From NCBI GenBank assembly GCA_009869945.1, contig WIXG01000123.1, positions 62,001 through 126,000 of the forward strand: a DNA stretch of 64,000 nucleotides, in the 5' to 3' direction. This DNA comes from Mesaphorura yosii (taxonomy: Eukaryota; Arthropoda; Collembola; Poduromorpha; Tullbergiidae). Positions within the stretch are counted from its first letter, which is position 1. Each line of letters opens with the position of its first letter. This document shows positions 41,301-60,740 of the stretch, piece by piece. The translations under genes were made by a program, and so were the position numbers. The notes under the pieces were generated by a model. The model was not told where the DNA came from. It searched no databases and saw only the letters and a list, made by a program, of their open reading frames with translations.

Positions 41301-41434
41301 TCGGTGCCAGCATTACAGTGAATCACGCCGCCTCGACAGTTGCTGATCACGACGCCGAGATAAATGGAAACTTACGAGTCATTGAGAAGTTACTTGAAGA
41401 AATTCACCAGCAACCCATTGGAGATTATTTCTAG
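32331..41434 (+). CDS. Two-exon gene: Ser/Gly/His-rich N-terminus, unnamed globular C-terminal domain
   Basis: Not recognised. Exon 1 is 32331-33339; an in-frame stop at 32292 supports the ATG. It is Ser/Gly/Asn-rich with a His-rich tract (YHHHHLHRHCQHHH), and is probably intracellular and disordered. It ends at a GTCAGT donor in phase 1. Exon 2 (40614-41434) begins after TTATCCAG in the matching phase, giving LLRSLEKG then IFKELKRVIPSDNWLN. About 130 residues look globular (TWLIIGYKSLEKTLD, HIYINLRHDFEICKISF, NTIWLLDFVQRMRVERMKGF), then a disordered Ser/Pro tail. Length about 609 residues. The 7.3-kb intron is inferred from phase and direction; further exons may lie within it. AATAAA at 41508-41513. 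Confidence 0.55.
33340..40613. other. Long intron of the 32,331-41,434 gene
   Basis: Some 7.3 kb, mostly AT-rich, with no clear exon on the plus strand. One minus-strand candidate exon at 36,039-36,254 is listed separately. Confidence 0.45.
36039..36254 (-). CDS. Candidate small exon or nested reading frame
   Basis: 71 codons with a coding-like composition (FLRFLETLQKLYIKAIVALK, then NLPTDIYEALQVIQTQLQ). An acceptor-like TTATTAG sits just before the ATG and a possible CAG/GTGACC donor lies near 36,090. If spliced, it would be one exon of a small nested gene. No signal peptide or partner exon was found. Confidence 0.2.
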   Translation of the reverse strand: MSVQRIDLLGTFGASPFLRFLETLQKLYIKAIVALKNLPTDIYEALQVIQTQLQVTLIKSNGINGSLHIFS

Positions 41435-42558
41435 GTTTTGTTTGAACCTTTCGCTTACTACGTGAATCTAAAGTCAATGTTACATGTTCTGAAATCAAAA
41501 CCCTTCAAATAAAAACAGCAAAAATGTGAGTGTGTTTCAGGATTGTTTATAACTTTCCTTCGACGTTTCATTCGTCTTAGCAGTTTCAATTGACCTGATG
41601 CGTACGATCTTCTTTATCTCTGTGAGGATGCCCAGCATTCCAAGAGATTGGTTCGCTGGTTCATGTTTCATCGAAGGAAAATGTATTCAAGCGTTCGAAG
41701 TTCAGAAAATACAATTGTATGACTTTAAACTGCCAACAATCGAATTTATTTCACCTATAATAAATAAAGCCATACATTATAAAGCATATTTCAATGTATA
41801 GTAAATAAATTAATAAGAACGGCTATTTTGAATTTCATACAAACTGAACCTTTAACCTTCACGGAAACAAATATTTTCTATCTAGTTGTAGTCTAGATTT
41901 AGAGTAATTAACAATGTCGTATCAAATATGAGCCACTGATTCGCCAAGCAACTAACAATTGAGAAAACAGTCGTCTGCTGCGTAATTTTATAAAAATTGT
42001 CTTTCTGATCTGATATTGTGATAAGTTTTGTCTTTATCTTAACTTATTCTTCGAGCGATTACAATTGCTTTCAGTTTTCGTGCGTATAACTGGTGTAGTA
42101 ATATAATTTTACTCTAAAAATATTCAAACTTAAAAGACAACAGTCAGGGCAAATGTTAAGACGAGGCAGTGTAACAACTAATGTCTCCCTTTATGAAAAC
42201 TTTAAAAAATGAACTTTTATGCTAAACAGCTAAGCTGAGTGTCAATCTCTTTAAATCTGAGCGAAGACACATATTCATCCGAAAGACAAATACTCAACCA
42301 AGATGCTATTCGTTCTACAAAAGGAAGTGTTGAGCATATAATTTCACCTATGGTCAGTTCAATATTTTAGTCTAGTTCGTTTTAATGTGTACCGCTAAAG
42401 AGTGAAGGCAATTTTACCTTATTGAAGATGGAAAGTCTGGTAAGAGAGCGAGAATCAGAAGACCCATATTTACAATATGAATTATCTACTTTACTTTCCT
42501 GATTTCAATATTACGCTTTTTAAGGCATGGCCTCAAAACATCCACATTCTTAAGATAA
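41435..42558. other. Convergent spacer before NT5C2
   Basis: AT-rich 3' flanks of two convergent genes. Apart from the AATAAA at 41508-41513 nothing is recognised. Confidence 0.5.
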
Positions 42559-49800
<7,242 letters not shown>

Positions 49801-52341
49801 GTTTCCAAATTTCAATGGTCGTAGGCGGGGATTTCTTTAGTTTCTTGAAGGACGTACAAGAGAGAGAAAATTTTATGAGACTTTATGAAGTTCGATTAGG
49901 AAAGTTAAATGTAGTTTCTTCTAAGCACGTGAATGGGTCAAGAACGACTGAACTTCGAGCAGCAGGACTCTTTAGTAAGAGATTCTGTCACAAGTCTCAA
50001 GCAAATTACAAAATCAGATAGATTATATCACGAGACGATAGAAACGATTAAATAGCAAGTTACGTGGCAGATTAGACTTGTTTGCTGCATGTCATATGGA
50101 CACGCTGGCCTTTGGGGTCGCGTGCAATCGCTGACTGTTTGTCCTTTTTCTTTCTTCCTTTTCATTGCTGTACCTCTTAAGCGGAGCTTATGAATGGAAG
50201 TACAACTATTTGTTCATCGCAATGTGATTGGGCTACAGAGATTATAATTCCATTTGCAGTATTTTCATCAGGACTTCTAAATCGGAGGTTGTTGAATTTG
50301 TATATGAGGCAATTCAGGTGATCGTCGTGGTCGTGACTACGCATTACGCAACAGCTGTCACTTATAATAGGCGTCAATAGGAGTGGAAAAACACGTGGAA
50401 GGGATTACTAGTCAATCTTGTTTGTAAGAAATTTTAACTGGAACATCTGCAAGAAATTGTCACGATCTTCTCGTGGAAAGGAAAGGCGTGAGGTCGTGAT
50501 TTCTCAAGTCAAAAATTCTGACGCTCGCGTCCTCATTAAATTTATCATCGCGTATGATTTTTATTCGCGACGGCGACAAGGCCTCAATTTTCTATGTAAC
50601 ACATACTGCATGGATATGACGAGGCAAGAGGATGAAGTATTTGAGAAAAATTTATAAATAAACGAGGTTTCGTGCGATTGAGGAAAAGCATTAATCTTCC
50701 TTCCTTTTCGCAAGCCTTGTATCTGATCTCATATTTCATCTTTCTCTGTTTGAAATATTATCATCCAGGCAAACAGGATGGTAACTTTGGAATCCAAAGT
50801 TCTTATTGCGCAGATTTTCTGTGGCATGAAGCGAAAACTTGTAGAATGTAAACCATTTTAATCAGAAGCGAAATCTTTGGCTAATACTGAACTGGCAATA
50901 CACTCAAAGAAAACCAGGGTAGCTACGTGATTCGGCTGCAGTGTATCAAGAAGCATTTTCTATTCCTATCAACTTTCTCGAAATAGAAGTGATGCCCATG
51001 ATTTGTAGACACCACATGCTAGTGCCTTCTCCCTATTTCGTTTACAGTTGTTGCGGTCCGTGGTTTACATAAACTGTATAGAATTTGCCAAATTTCATGA
51101 AGGAATGTTCAAATGAGATGTGTTTGTCGACATCATTCATGCAATTCGACGAAAGCGATGGTATGGTATTCACATAATTCAGTTATTCGTGAAATCAGAG
51201 CACTCACCACTTGAATCGAATCAGAATTGGTAAACCGCAATCAAAAACAGCCTACATGATGCCCCTGTCATGTGCTTTGCAAGAACAAGCTCCTGTGTCA
51301 TGACCATGATTGGAATCAACAAACTATGAAAGTGGAACTGGAGCCATATTATATGACTAATTATGACTTACCTGATTTCAAGCAGTTAGATGCTGAAGCA
51401 ATCAGGGATAATTCTTTGCTTAAGCTCTTTTCCAGAAGTACGCACCAATTTATTGAATTGCGAACGGATGACGAGAAGTCTTGATCAGAATAAGAGTTGA
51501 TGCTAATATGTAGTTCGAAATTGATAACTTACTTACGTAACTTACGAGGCTCACAACTTCAGCCCGGTTCACTGCTGAAGCTATCACACTTAAGTAAAGG
51601 CACAGATAATAATGACACAACAGATGATTTTGGTTTGCAATTGAAAATTGACGTGATTTCTGATCCCTTTTCTTGCACGAACAATGTTTGGCGGCTAATT
51701 GTCGACAAATATTTGTAAATAATTACTTTGGCGGGTTGACTAGGAAACAAAGTTCAGCAACAATGCCTGCCACTTAAAGCTTCGTGTAAACGTCGACTAG
51801 AATTTAGAGATTATTGCAAGTTAGACTTCAGCGCAGCCAGCGAGCAAGCATTAATTTTAAAATTGTATTGACTTCCGATTCCGACTCTCACAGCAACAAC
51901 GTACTAAAAAGTTCTGTCAGATGGTACATATTTTGTTCCTTGTGCCAGCCAAGAGCAATAATCTTCATTTCGAACATATGTTCTTAGATACGACGAGAAT
52001 ATGCGCGAATTCAAACCGCATGGTATGGTGCACAGAGATAAAATCGAGAGCTCGTCCTTCTAACCACCCGGAGCACGCTACACACTGCACTTGGATTCTG
52101 AACGAAAGTGGCACTTATACTTTAATTGATTATTAACCTGGACTGCAATTACCTTGGAAGCGAAGCGTCTAGCACTTCTGTTGCGGTAGGTTCAATTAAC
52201 TAAAGCAGGTTTTCACTTCTTGATTAATTCGCTTGACGAACTACTCCTTTAATTCAATTTAATTGTCAGTTCTGACTCTTTTTTTTTTTTTTACTTATTC
52301 TAGCTTATCGGACTGGAGTACCGAAGACTGTTTTGACTACA
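49801..52341. other. Divergent spacer between NT5C2 and the SRR1-like gene
   Basis: About 2.5 kb with only short frames (for example 51272-51484), none with a recognisable domain. It must hold promoters for both flanking genes. A run of T near 52280-52291 precedes the SRR1-like start. Confidence 0.5.
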
Positions 52342-53424
52342 ATGACTGATTCCTCTGATAAGTTGGTTGACAAGGATGGCTTTGAGCTAGTCCGTCGCAA
52401 GAAGAAGGACACATCTAAAAGATTTCCGATTCAGCCGGCTCCCGGTACACAAAAGTCACCGACAATCTTTTTTTCTGCCTCGTCTGCGTCTTCTAGCTCC
52501 GATGACTCTCTTGGCGAATGGTCAAGCTACAGCGATGAAGACCCTCTTGAGATTGATGAGCTTTTTGGGTAAGTACTGCTCTCTCTAAGTATGTCAAGCT
52601 ATCCCGACTAAAAGCTTTATCTTCCTCGAAAATACATATCTGTTTCACATGTGTGTAATGAGTAAAATTTTTCTCCTTTCAGCAAACTGGAACACGCTAT
52701 GGCCAAAGTGAAAAACAGTGAATTTCTGGCTGGCATTCTTGAAGTGTTCTCCAACGCATTGAGTGAGCTTCAAGCTGGCTACACTGAAAAGAGGCAGATC
52801 AAGAAGATCGTCTGCTTCGCTTTGGGAACTTTGGTTAGAGGTGCTTCACGGTACCAACTTGGATTTCTGCGCTGCATTCAGCAGCACTTTGGCTGTGAAG
52901 TCGTGGAGCTGTATGATCCGGCGTTCACGAAGTTGGACAAAGCTGTCATGAAGACAAAATTCGGTTACGAATTTATTCTCAGGAATCGTGAAGGAAAGTA
53001 CGAAGTGTTGCCAGCTTCAGTTAACTCCGACTTGACATTCTTCTTCTTGCCTCATGCTGAGCATGAACTTATGAACAATTTGCTGTACTCGAACTGGAGT
53101 GCTGGCCAACTGGAGAACTGCGTCATCGTTGGAAACAGCTACGGATTTTGGGGAGAGATGAATGGCCACAGCACCGAAGTGAACCAAGGCTTTAAAGGGT
53201 GTGAACAACCAACACATCCTTACTATTATCTCCATCTCGCCGGTGAGCTCTGCAAGGAGCACGACATAGTCAATAACTTTGAATATGATCTGGTGTTTAT
53301 GCAATCAGCGTTACACATTTTCCCAAAAGAGAAACTCAAGAAATGGAAGGAAGACGACAAAAGATGGAAGAGATACAAGCCGCCAAAGAAAGCAGTTCCT
53401 GCCTTAGACGACGACTCACCTTAG
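52342..53424 (+). CDS. SRR1: SRR1-like protein
   Basis: 322-residue protein with an SRR1 domain. In plants SRR1 affects red-light and clock signalling; animal homologues (SRRD) are linked to heme/clock regulation, so the local role is inferred from family. Exons: 52342-52568 and 52683-53424, phase 2. The N-terminus is Lys/Arg-rich (DGFELVRRKKKD), then Ser/acidic. The domain runs from about residue 80: VCFALGTL, YQLGFLRCIQQHF, VELYDPAFT, FFFLPHAEHELMNNLLYSNW. The C-terminus is basic, then acidic. The ATG is chosen over an upstream non-ATG frame. AATAAA at 53526-53531. Convergent with ACADSB. Confidence 0.9.
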
Positions 53425-53826
53425 ACTAAATATTCATCGTAGATCTCTCTTGTTACAACAACTTGTTAGGCATCTGAAACAAACTGTCAAGACTGCGTAT
53501 TTTTCTACCTTTGTTACCAGTGCTAAATAAAATCTTGGTGCAAATTGAAATAAGGATCATTTTTAATTCTTTCATTTCAGATCATATCACAAAATATATT
53601 CTCTTGCCTAAGTCATATAAACTAAACGATATACGTTCCCTGAGGGTAAATAGTCCGTAGACTAGAGACTAGAGTTATTATAGCGAGCCATGATTGTTGC
53701 AACTACGGCAAGCAAATTGGCGAAAGTGTCACCGGAAGCAGCATCCAAATTCTTCAGAGGAAATTTCATAGATCTTTACTTAGACAATTACTTTTTGGGT
53801 CTTGGCGACTTGGCGCTCATTATTCA
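53425..53826. other. Convergent spacer between the SRR1-like gene and ACADSB
   Basis: About 400 bp of 3' flank for both genes, with the AATAAA of the SRR1-like gene at 53526-53531. Nothing else seen. Confidence 0.55.
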
Positions 53827-55648
53827 TCATTCTCTATGAATGTACTCTTGATCCAAGCACTTCGCAATGGTGTTAAGTTGAATATTTGTGGTTCCTTCGT
53901 AAATTGTGCCAATTTTACAGTCCCGATAGTATTTTTCAATGGGGAAATCTTTCGTGTATCCAACTCCACCCATCCATTCCATGCACTTGGACGTCGTCTG
54001 CGTTGCCACTTCTAGTAACCAAAGAAAAGAACAAATGAATAAAAGTTGGACTTATTATTTGTAGACCCCCGAATATAAGGTACCTGATGCATAGTATTTG
54101 GCCATAGCTGCCTCCTTCACATGAGGAAGTCCGGCTTCCTTCATTCTGCAGGTGTTATAAACCAGGACACGGGCACACTGAATTTCAGTGGCTACCCGAG
54201 CTATTTGGTGCTGCATGGACTAAAATAGAAATGCGCATTAGTTTCACTTTCATGCCTAAAAGTTTAAAGTCTGAAAGCTTACTTGAAAGTCGAAAATTCG
54301 TTGCCCAAATTGCTTCCTTTGTAGTGTGTAAGGAACAGCGGAGTCAAAGCATCCCTGAGCCAGTCCCAACATTTGAGCACCGATTCCTATCCTGCCAGCG
54401 TTTAGCATTTCGATTGCATACTTGTATCCTTTCCCAATTTCCCCTAAAATATTTTCTGCAGGTACCTGAGGAGACATAGTTGTTAAAAAGCATGCTACAG
54501 TCCTGAGTAATTTTCTACAAAATGGAGATGCACATAAAAATTCGTACCTTCACATTATCGAAATGGACTGGGCAGGTAGTCGAAGAGCGAATTCCGAGTT
54601 TATTTTCCTTCTTCCCAATTGATAAGCCAGGCATTCCGCTCTCAACAATGAAACAAGTTATGCCTTTGTAGCCCTGTAACATTGAATGTTAGCATTTAAG
54701 AACCGGTAACCTCAAAATAAACGTATCAATTTTACGTACTTTCGTCGGGTCGATATTCGCCATTACTAAATAAACTCCCGCAAGATCAGCACTGGAAATC
54801 CATTGCTTGGAGCCGTTTAAAACGTAATGATCTCCTTCCTTTGTAGCTCTTGTTTTAAGTGCAAATGCATCAGATCCTGACTCTGTTTCAGACAAGCAGA
54901 AACTACCAACCTATCGAGTTAATGCAATTAAAATTAATAAAACATGCGTACAACTTTTACTTTAATGTTCCGTGTAACTTACCGTATCTTTCGCTAATCT
55001 CGTTAAATATTTCTGCTTCTGTTTCTCAGTGCCGAGTTTCAAAATAAGAGTATTTATCAAAGTATTTTGGACGTCGCAACAAACACTGATTCCGGTATCA
55101 ACTTTGGCCAACTCTTCGATTACCACCACTGAAGATCCAAACGTGGATCCTGTTCCGCCGTACTCCGCTGGAATCTCAATGCCCATCAACTGAACAAGCC
55201 AAAAATTAACAATACATTGTTTATCAAATAATATTTTGAACATAAAGTCTTTAATCTGCATACCCCATTACTGAATAATGCTTCCAGGACACTTGGATCT
55301 GTGGTCGCTTCTTCGTCCATCTTTCTAACTAAGGGTGCAATTCTTTCCTTCGCCATCTTCGACACTGAGGCGTGAAAATTAATATTGCTGTGCGAAATTG
55401 ATTAGCAATTAATGAAAACACAATCACAAACCTGTTTCCTGCATGCTTTTCTCATCGTCTGTAAGTAGTGTAACTGGCATGGGAGATTCGCCACAATTGA
55501 AGCGGCTTAATTCTGCTGCAGAAGCCGAGGAACTCTTAAATAGCTTGCTGATTATGCCACAAAACACTTCATCCACCCTTGACTCGAGGTGTCTGCCCTT
55601 AACGTTCGCTGGGGCCGTGAAGTGTCGCAATGATAAGAGTCGATGCAT
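53827..55648 (-). CDS. ACADSB: Short/branched-chain acyl-CoA dehydrogenase, mitochondrial
   Basis: FAD enzyme oxidising 2-methylbutyryl-CoA and related acyl-CoAs in isoleucine breakdown, passing electrons to ETF in the mitochondrial matrix. Exons (minus): 55648-55432, 55364-55264, 55189-54983, 54910-54740, 54673-54548, 54465-54283, 54219-54084, 54011-53827; all phases agree (441 residues, against about 430 in mammals). A basic, Ser-rich N-terminus ([19 protein letters not shown]) suits a transit peptide. Hallmarks: [94 protein letters not shown] and [18 protein letters not shown], whose Glu is the expected catalytic base. It could be a close ACAD paralogue, but ACADSB fits best. Confidence 0.95.
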
Positions 55649-56707
55649 GCTGTCCTTTGAATTTGTTTCTTAAGGTTTTATAAATCAGGGTCTAAGGTGT
55701 AAGTCTCTTGAAAGCTGAATTAAAAATTAAATATTCCCTAATTGTCTCTAGCGCTTCTAACTCTCAGTCTTAAAGCTGTGAATATTTAGCTTAAGGAACG
55801 TATCCAAGGTCAAAAATTGACTGAAGTTTTTAACCAAAACTGTACTTCTGAAAATATATTCTGGTGTCTTGTACACTCGTGACGTGTTATGAAACGGACG
55901 GAGAGAACTTGGAACAAAGTGAAACTTTGTTGCGTCTCACACAAGAATGAATTTAGATTCTGATATCCTATCAGTTCTAAATTCTTATGGATTCATGTCA
56001 CAAGGTGTCCGGCAAGAATAGAAACCATATTGCAGAGAAATAAGATTACTAAAAACTGGTTGGTTTGAGTACTTATCAGTAATTTTTCGTCCCCTGATTC
56101 TGATTGAGCTAAGCAGAGAACGAAATTTCGTTTGAATTCAAGTCACAGGCTGCAATCCGGTATGAGAGCCACATCTGTTGGGACCCGCCAGAGGCACGTG
56201 GTAGTGTATGCACAAAATACATGAAAGGAAAGGAACCACGCGGCCAGCATTCAAGCTGTACAGAGGTGGTTTTTCATTGTCAGCCATCATTCCTGTGCTC
56301 GTGTGCTCCCATACCGTACTGCATACACCGCAGCATTGTGAGTACACATTCACATTCGTATACCGGCTGGCTGGATCATTTAGTGTCTGCGTATTTAATT
56401 CGGAATTATTCACTAATTTGGTAAGTCCAGTGATTTATTAATCCCTAGAAGTAAATAAAATTAGAGGACTGCTAGATTCAGCTTCGGTATCTTCACATAC
56501 ATCCAGTAGATCAGTTCTTTGCAAAACAAATGTAGCAATAATGAATACGTAGCAAACGGCATGCTTTTCTAATTATTCCTGGCCTCATTAGATAAAGGTG
56601 CTACTGGATATCTTCTTAAACTGAGTTTCGGAGTAGAGGTTGCAATGAGTTGAAAGCGATCATTGATTGAATTTGTTTTGTATTACAGTCAATCACAAAG
56701 CACCAAG
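55649..56707. other. Divergent spacer between ACADSB and RpL26
   Basis: About 1 kb. An acceptor-like TATTACAG just before the RpL26 start suggests an untranslated first exon for RpL26 in this spacer, as is common for ribosomal protein genes. Short frames near 56208 look like noise. Confidence 0.5.
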
Positions 56708-57685
56708 ATGAAGAGGAATCCTCAGGTCTCCAGCTCAAGAAGGAAGAGTCGTAAGCGCCATTTTAATGCTCCATCGCACAAAAGACGCCAGATTATGTCC
56801 GCCACACTGTCTAAAGAGCTGCGCCAGAAGTACAACGTTCGCAGCATGCCCGTCAGGAAGGATGATGAAGTCCAGGTACACATTTTATCAAAGAAATGTT
56901 CCTAATTCCTAAATTACCTAAATTAGAGGAAGTGTTAAAGTAGCCAGACGTCTACAAACTGAAGACACTCCTATTAGACTACAGTGTACAATCTAATTAT
57001 AATTTATTTGATAGTTTTGTTGGGCTGCATTCGTAGATAAAGATTTTACATTTGAATACTCAATGATGAATTAACCCATTCCCTGAAAGTGACTGCTATA
57101 ATGTGTCAATCATGGATTCCAGGAATTGGCCAGGTTCTCTGGCTGGTTCACTGGACCCGTGAAGACGAAAATGAGCAGAACTACTGACGAAGAATTGGAA
57201 CTGAGAGAATGCTTATACATTTTTGATAGTTTTGTTCAATTAATCGATTGCCTACTCCAGTGAACGAATAGGAATCATATTCTAATGTCATACTTTTCTT
57301 TTCTGAAGGTTATGCGTGGACACTTCAAGGGGCAACAAGTTGGAAAGGTCACACAGGTATACCGTAAAAGGTATTGCTTGTATATTGAACGAGTTCAGCG
57401 AGAAAAGGCCAACGGAACATCTGTCCCGGTTGCAATTCATCCTTCAAAGGTATGAATCCATTCTTTTGCTGAAAAATAAAAGTTAATACATGGTATTTAA
57501 TTAGTATTTGTTATATTGAATTGCAGGTGGTTATCGTAAAATTAAAAATGGATAAGAATAGGAAAAACACACTGGACAGACGTGCCAAGGGACGTCTTGC
57601 CAAGTTGGGAGAAAAGAAGGGAAAATACACCGAGGAGACTGCGATGGATACAACAAGTCCAAACCAAGCAGCGACAAAAGATTAG
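56708..57685 (+). CDS. RpL26: Ribosomal protein L26 (uL24)
   Basis: Large-subunit ribosomal protein of the uL24 family with a KOW-type RNA-binding core, placed near the polypeptide exit tunnel. Exons: 56708-56875, 57309-57449, 57527-57685, all phase 0 (155 residues, against about 145-150 in animals). The sequence is close to the family throughout: [65 protein letters not shown] and [14 protein letters not shown]. The KGKYTEET tail is insect-like and is followed by a longer Thr/Ala-rich end. The first ATG follows an acceptor-like TATTACAG, so the 5' UTR is probably spliced. Confidence 0.96.
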
Positions 57686-60600
57686 ACTAGGAATTGGATA
57701 TTTTCCTAAATTCATATTACTATCGTTTCAAAGTCTAATAAGAGCGGATTGTTGAGCAAGACTTGTTTCCATTAAAAGGTTTTGAAAAAAATTGTTCCAG
57801 ACTCCGTGTAATTATTTAACGTGCATATAAAGCGGTTTTAAAGTAGTCAGATGCCATTAATGTGATTCTCGCGAGTAAATTTTTGCTCTAACTGGACCAG
57901 TCCTTTTGCTGACGAATATAACGCATACAACCATTATCATCGAGTGTTTGATTTGGGACATGGCTGAGGTGAAACATTACACCATTTTTAATCACGACCG
58001 GCCACAAATCGACCTTCGATCATTGCACTCGTCAAATTAAGCGTCAATGCAAAATTATGCAAAATTAACTGCTTTGAAAACTCCCGCTTGATTCGTAGCT
58101 TACATTTGAATTGAAAGCGCAACCCTAAAAAACAAAATGTTGAGCAATTGAGTGGTAGCCTGTGATCATGCCACTCCGTTCCGCTTTACCATGTACCAGC
58201 GATTGAAACTCGACATAATTATCTTAATCATGGTTAATCAATTCGGAATTACGATGTGAATCCTTATGCAAGAAGTATGGGGCATCTAGTAGTGGTGTCA
58301 GTTCTTTACTTCCGCCGTTTCGTTTTTTGTTACTACTCAATGGAAGGACAAAAGTCGCTTTACAGTCCAGTGGTCTGCAGTGAAGGGTCTCTGCGTATTT
58401 GTCAGAACTCAGATTGTACTCGTTTTTGTACGGTAAAACACGCTGTCACTGATTTGACTGCCTGTGACAGTTTTCAAAATGGTCACCATCGGCACTAATT
58501 GTCCAGGTCTCAGGTCAAGTTCGCAATCAGGTAGGTCTACCACGGCTTTGCGTTCGTGGTGACCCGAAGTCGAGAATCTCTGAAGTTGGTCTCCAACAAT
58601 TTCTTTTCTCTACGGAAGGTTGAACATAATTCTGGCAATTAGCCCTCCCCCCCCCCCATATCGGTCAAGAAACACTGCATGGCAAAAGAATCCGTAGGTT
58701 TAGATACATCATAGAACATTATACTGAAGCAGACGATTGAATTAACTAGCATGCAACATGACTTGAGACAGACGCACACCGAATCGGAAATACATCTTGA
58801 ATCTTGATGCGTGACGCAGAGTAGAGTGCAAAATCTCGGGTAAGATTCCATACATAAGAGAAGAGTCGAATTTTTATAGATTTCATATTACATATCTTCA
58901 TTTGTATGTGTTGAATAAGTTAATCTTACAAAAAGTGTCTCATCTCAAGAAAGCCGAAAGTTGAAATCTTTAGCGTATCGAACGAAATTCAGAACTCAAT
59001 CCCGTATTCATATGCACTACTTAGGCTATTGGGGCGCCTTGACCTTGCAGAATCCGCACTGGAGAAGTGTATGCGGGCATTCTCTCAACGCCGGAGCCGA
59101 TGCCAACACTGCAAATCCGAGCAAACCTACTGCAATCTGAGTCTGTATGCATATACACAATGCATCTCGCAATCCAACAACACAGAAAAATGACACCGAC
59201 AGGTATGGTGGACATGAAAGGTCACTGCCGTGCCGTGTAATGTAACGTAGTCAGCAAAATATGAATATCGCTCACCCCAGCCATGTAAATACAGAGAAAA
59301 TCATCTTCACTTGATTATTGGATTTCATTAGAGGCCACGACATGACACATCGTTTGTACCTACAAAATAATGGTACGTAACTCTCGCACAAACAAGACAG
59401 ACTCGCAAAACTGCAAGTAATGCACGCCAAATAGGTTCGCAGGTCTGAGCCTGAGCCAACACTGGGAACGGATCCCTCTGAAACTGCCATTGCCATTCCA
59501 CTGCAGATATGCTAAATACTATGCTGCCGAGATCGATTTTTCACTCAATTCATGAACAATCCAATGCACTGCAACGAGATGAGCTTTCCATTGCCAATGC
59601 CCGTCATGCCAACTTGCCAACCAACCAAGGAAGAGCCAAGCTAAAGCTAACCAGCAGAAGCTGAGGTAGAGCAGGAGTTGGTAAGACCAATTGACAACGA
59701 TGCATTGCATTTGGACCTATGAACAGTGAGCATTTAATAAGTTCCTGTTCTTACGTGTACGCTAGGAAAGCTTTGTGAGTTGCAGTGAAGACACTGTCAC
59801 GGGCCGAGTAGGAAAGAAGAAGTTTCTGATCAAGAAGTGCAGTTATTCAGGCTGTACAAGAGGTTTTTGGCTTAAATGATCTCCCAGAAGACAGAAGATG
59901 AAGGAATCTGCATGACGGTGTAAAGTATTAATAGCTGCAGTAATATGCAGTAAAGATTCGTGTACAGTAAAGATCTTGACAACATCAGAGTGAGTGCAAT
60001 AGAACGGAGAGAAATCTTCTTAATTTCCACATTAATGAGCAGCGGAATAGGCGGAATTGCAGCAATCCTCGGCCCTCCTGCTGCAGTGCGCCTATACTGC
60101 ATCGATAAGGTTGTCAATCAATCGCCGTGACGACGGCAGGAAGGCATTAAACGTATTTATTACTTGGTAAGGAAACTAAATACATAAATAACTAGTTAAC
60201 TGCAGCACGATAGACTCAAGCCATCACTCATTCCGATTGTCGGGCTAAAAGTAATTAAATTAAAACTGGCACAAGGCAGCAATAAAATAATATTAGTCGT
60301 CTTATACTCAATCTCATTCTTTAGGCGGAGTCCTCATCTAAAAAAATAGCTGCGCAACCAACTTGTGAACATCGTCGTCTTAGTCCTCAAGTATTTTATA
60401 TTCTACGTGAATTTAGTTTACCTCCACGCATTTCCTTAACGCAACCCAATTAAGTTATTTGCAAATTACGACTGATCCTGGTGTAGATTCCTCTTTTAAT
60501 CATTCAAGTCCAACAATTTTAATTTAAATATAGGATAAGCTCAGCGATACTGAGGATTTCAAGTACAAGTTAGTTTAATCGCAAAGTAACTGATTAACAA

Positions 60601-60740
60601 CACAAGCTATTTAAAATTATTAGCAATTTAATTGACAAACGAAGTCTGCAAGAGAAACCAAGACGCCAATCGGTCAAAAGTCAATCTGTCCACTACTTAA
60701 TTGAATCTTGGTATTGAAGAGTCTACTTCCATACAGTAAC
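57686..60740. other. Three-kilobase spacer before Slimb
   Basis: No exon chain or known domain. It holds an 11-base C run (58647-58657) and several frames of 60-80 codons without coding features. The Slimb promoter and any 5' UTR exon are probably here. Confidence 0.5.
58647..58657 (+). repeat. Run of eleven C
   Basis: Uninterrupted C homopolymer, rare in this AT-rich window and prone to length variation or sequencing error. Confidence 0.8.
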
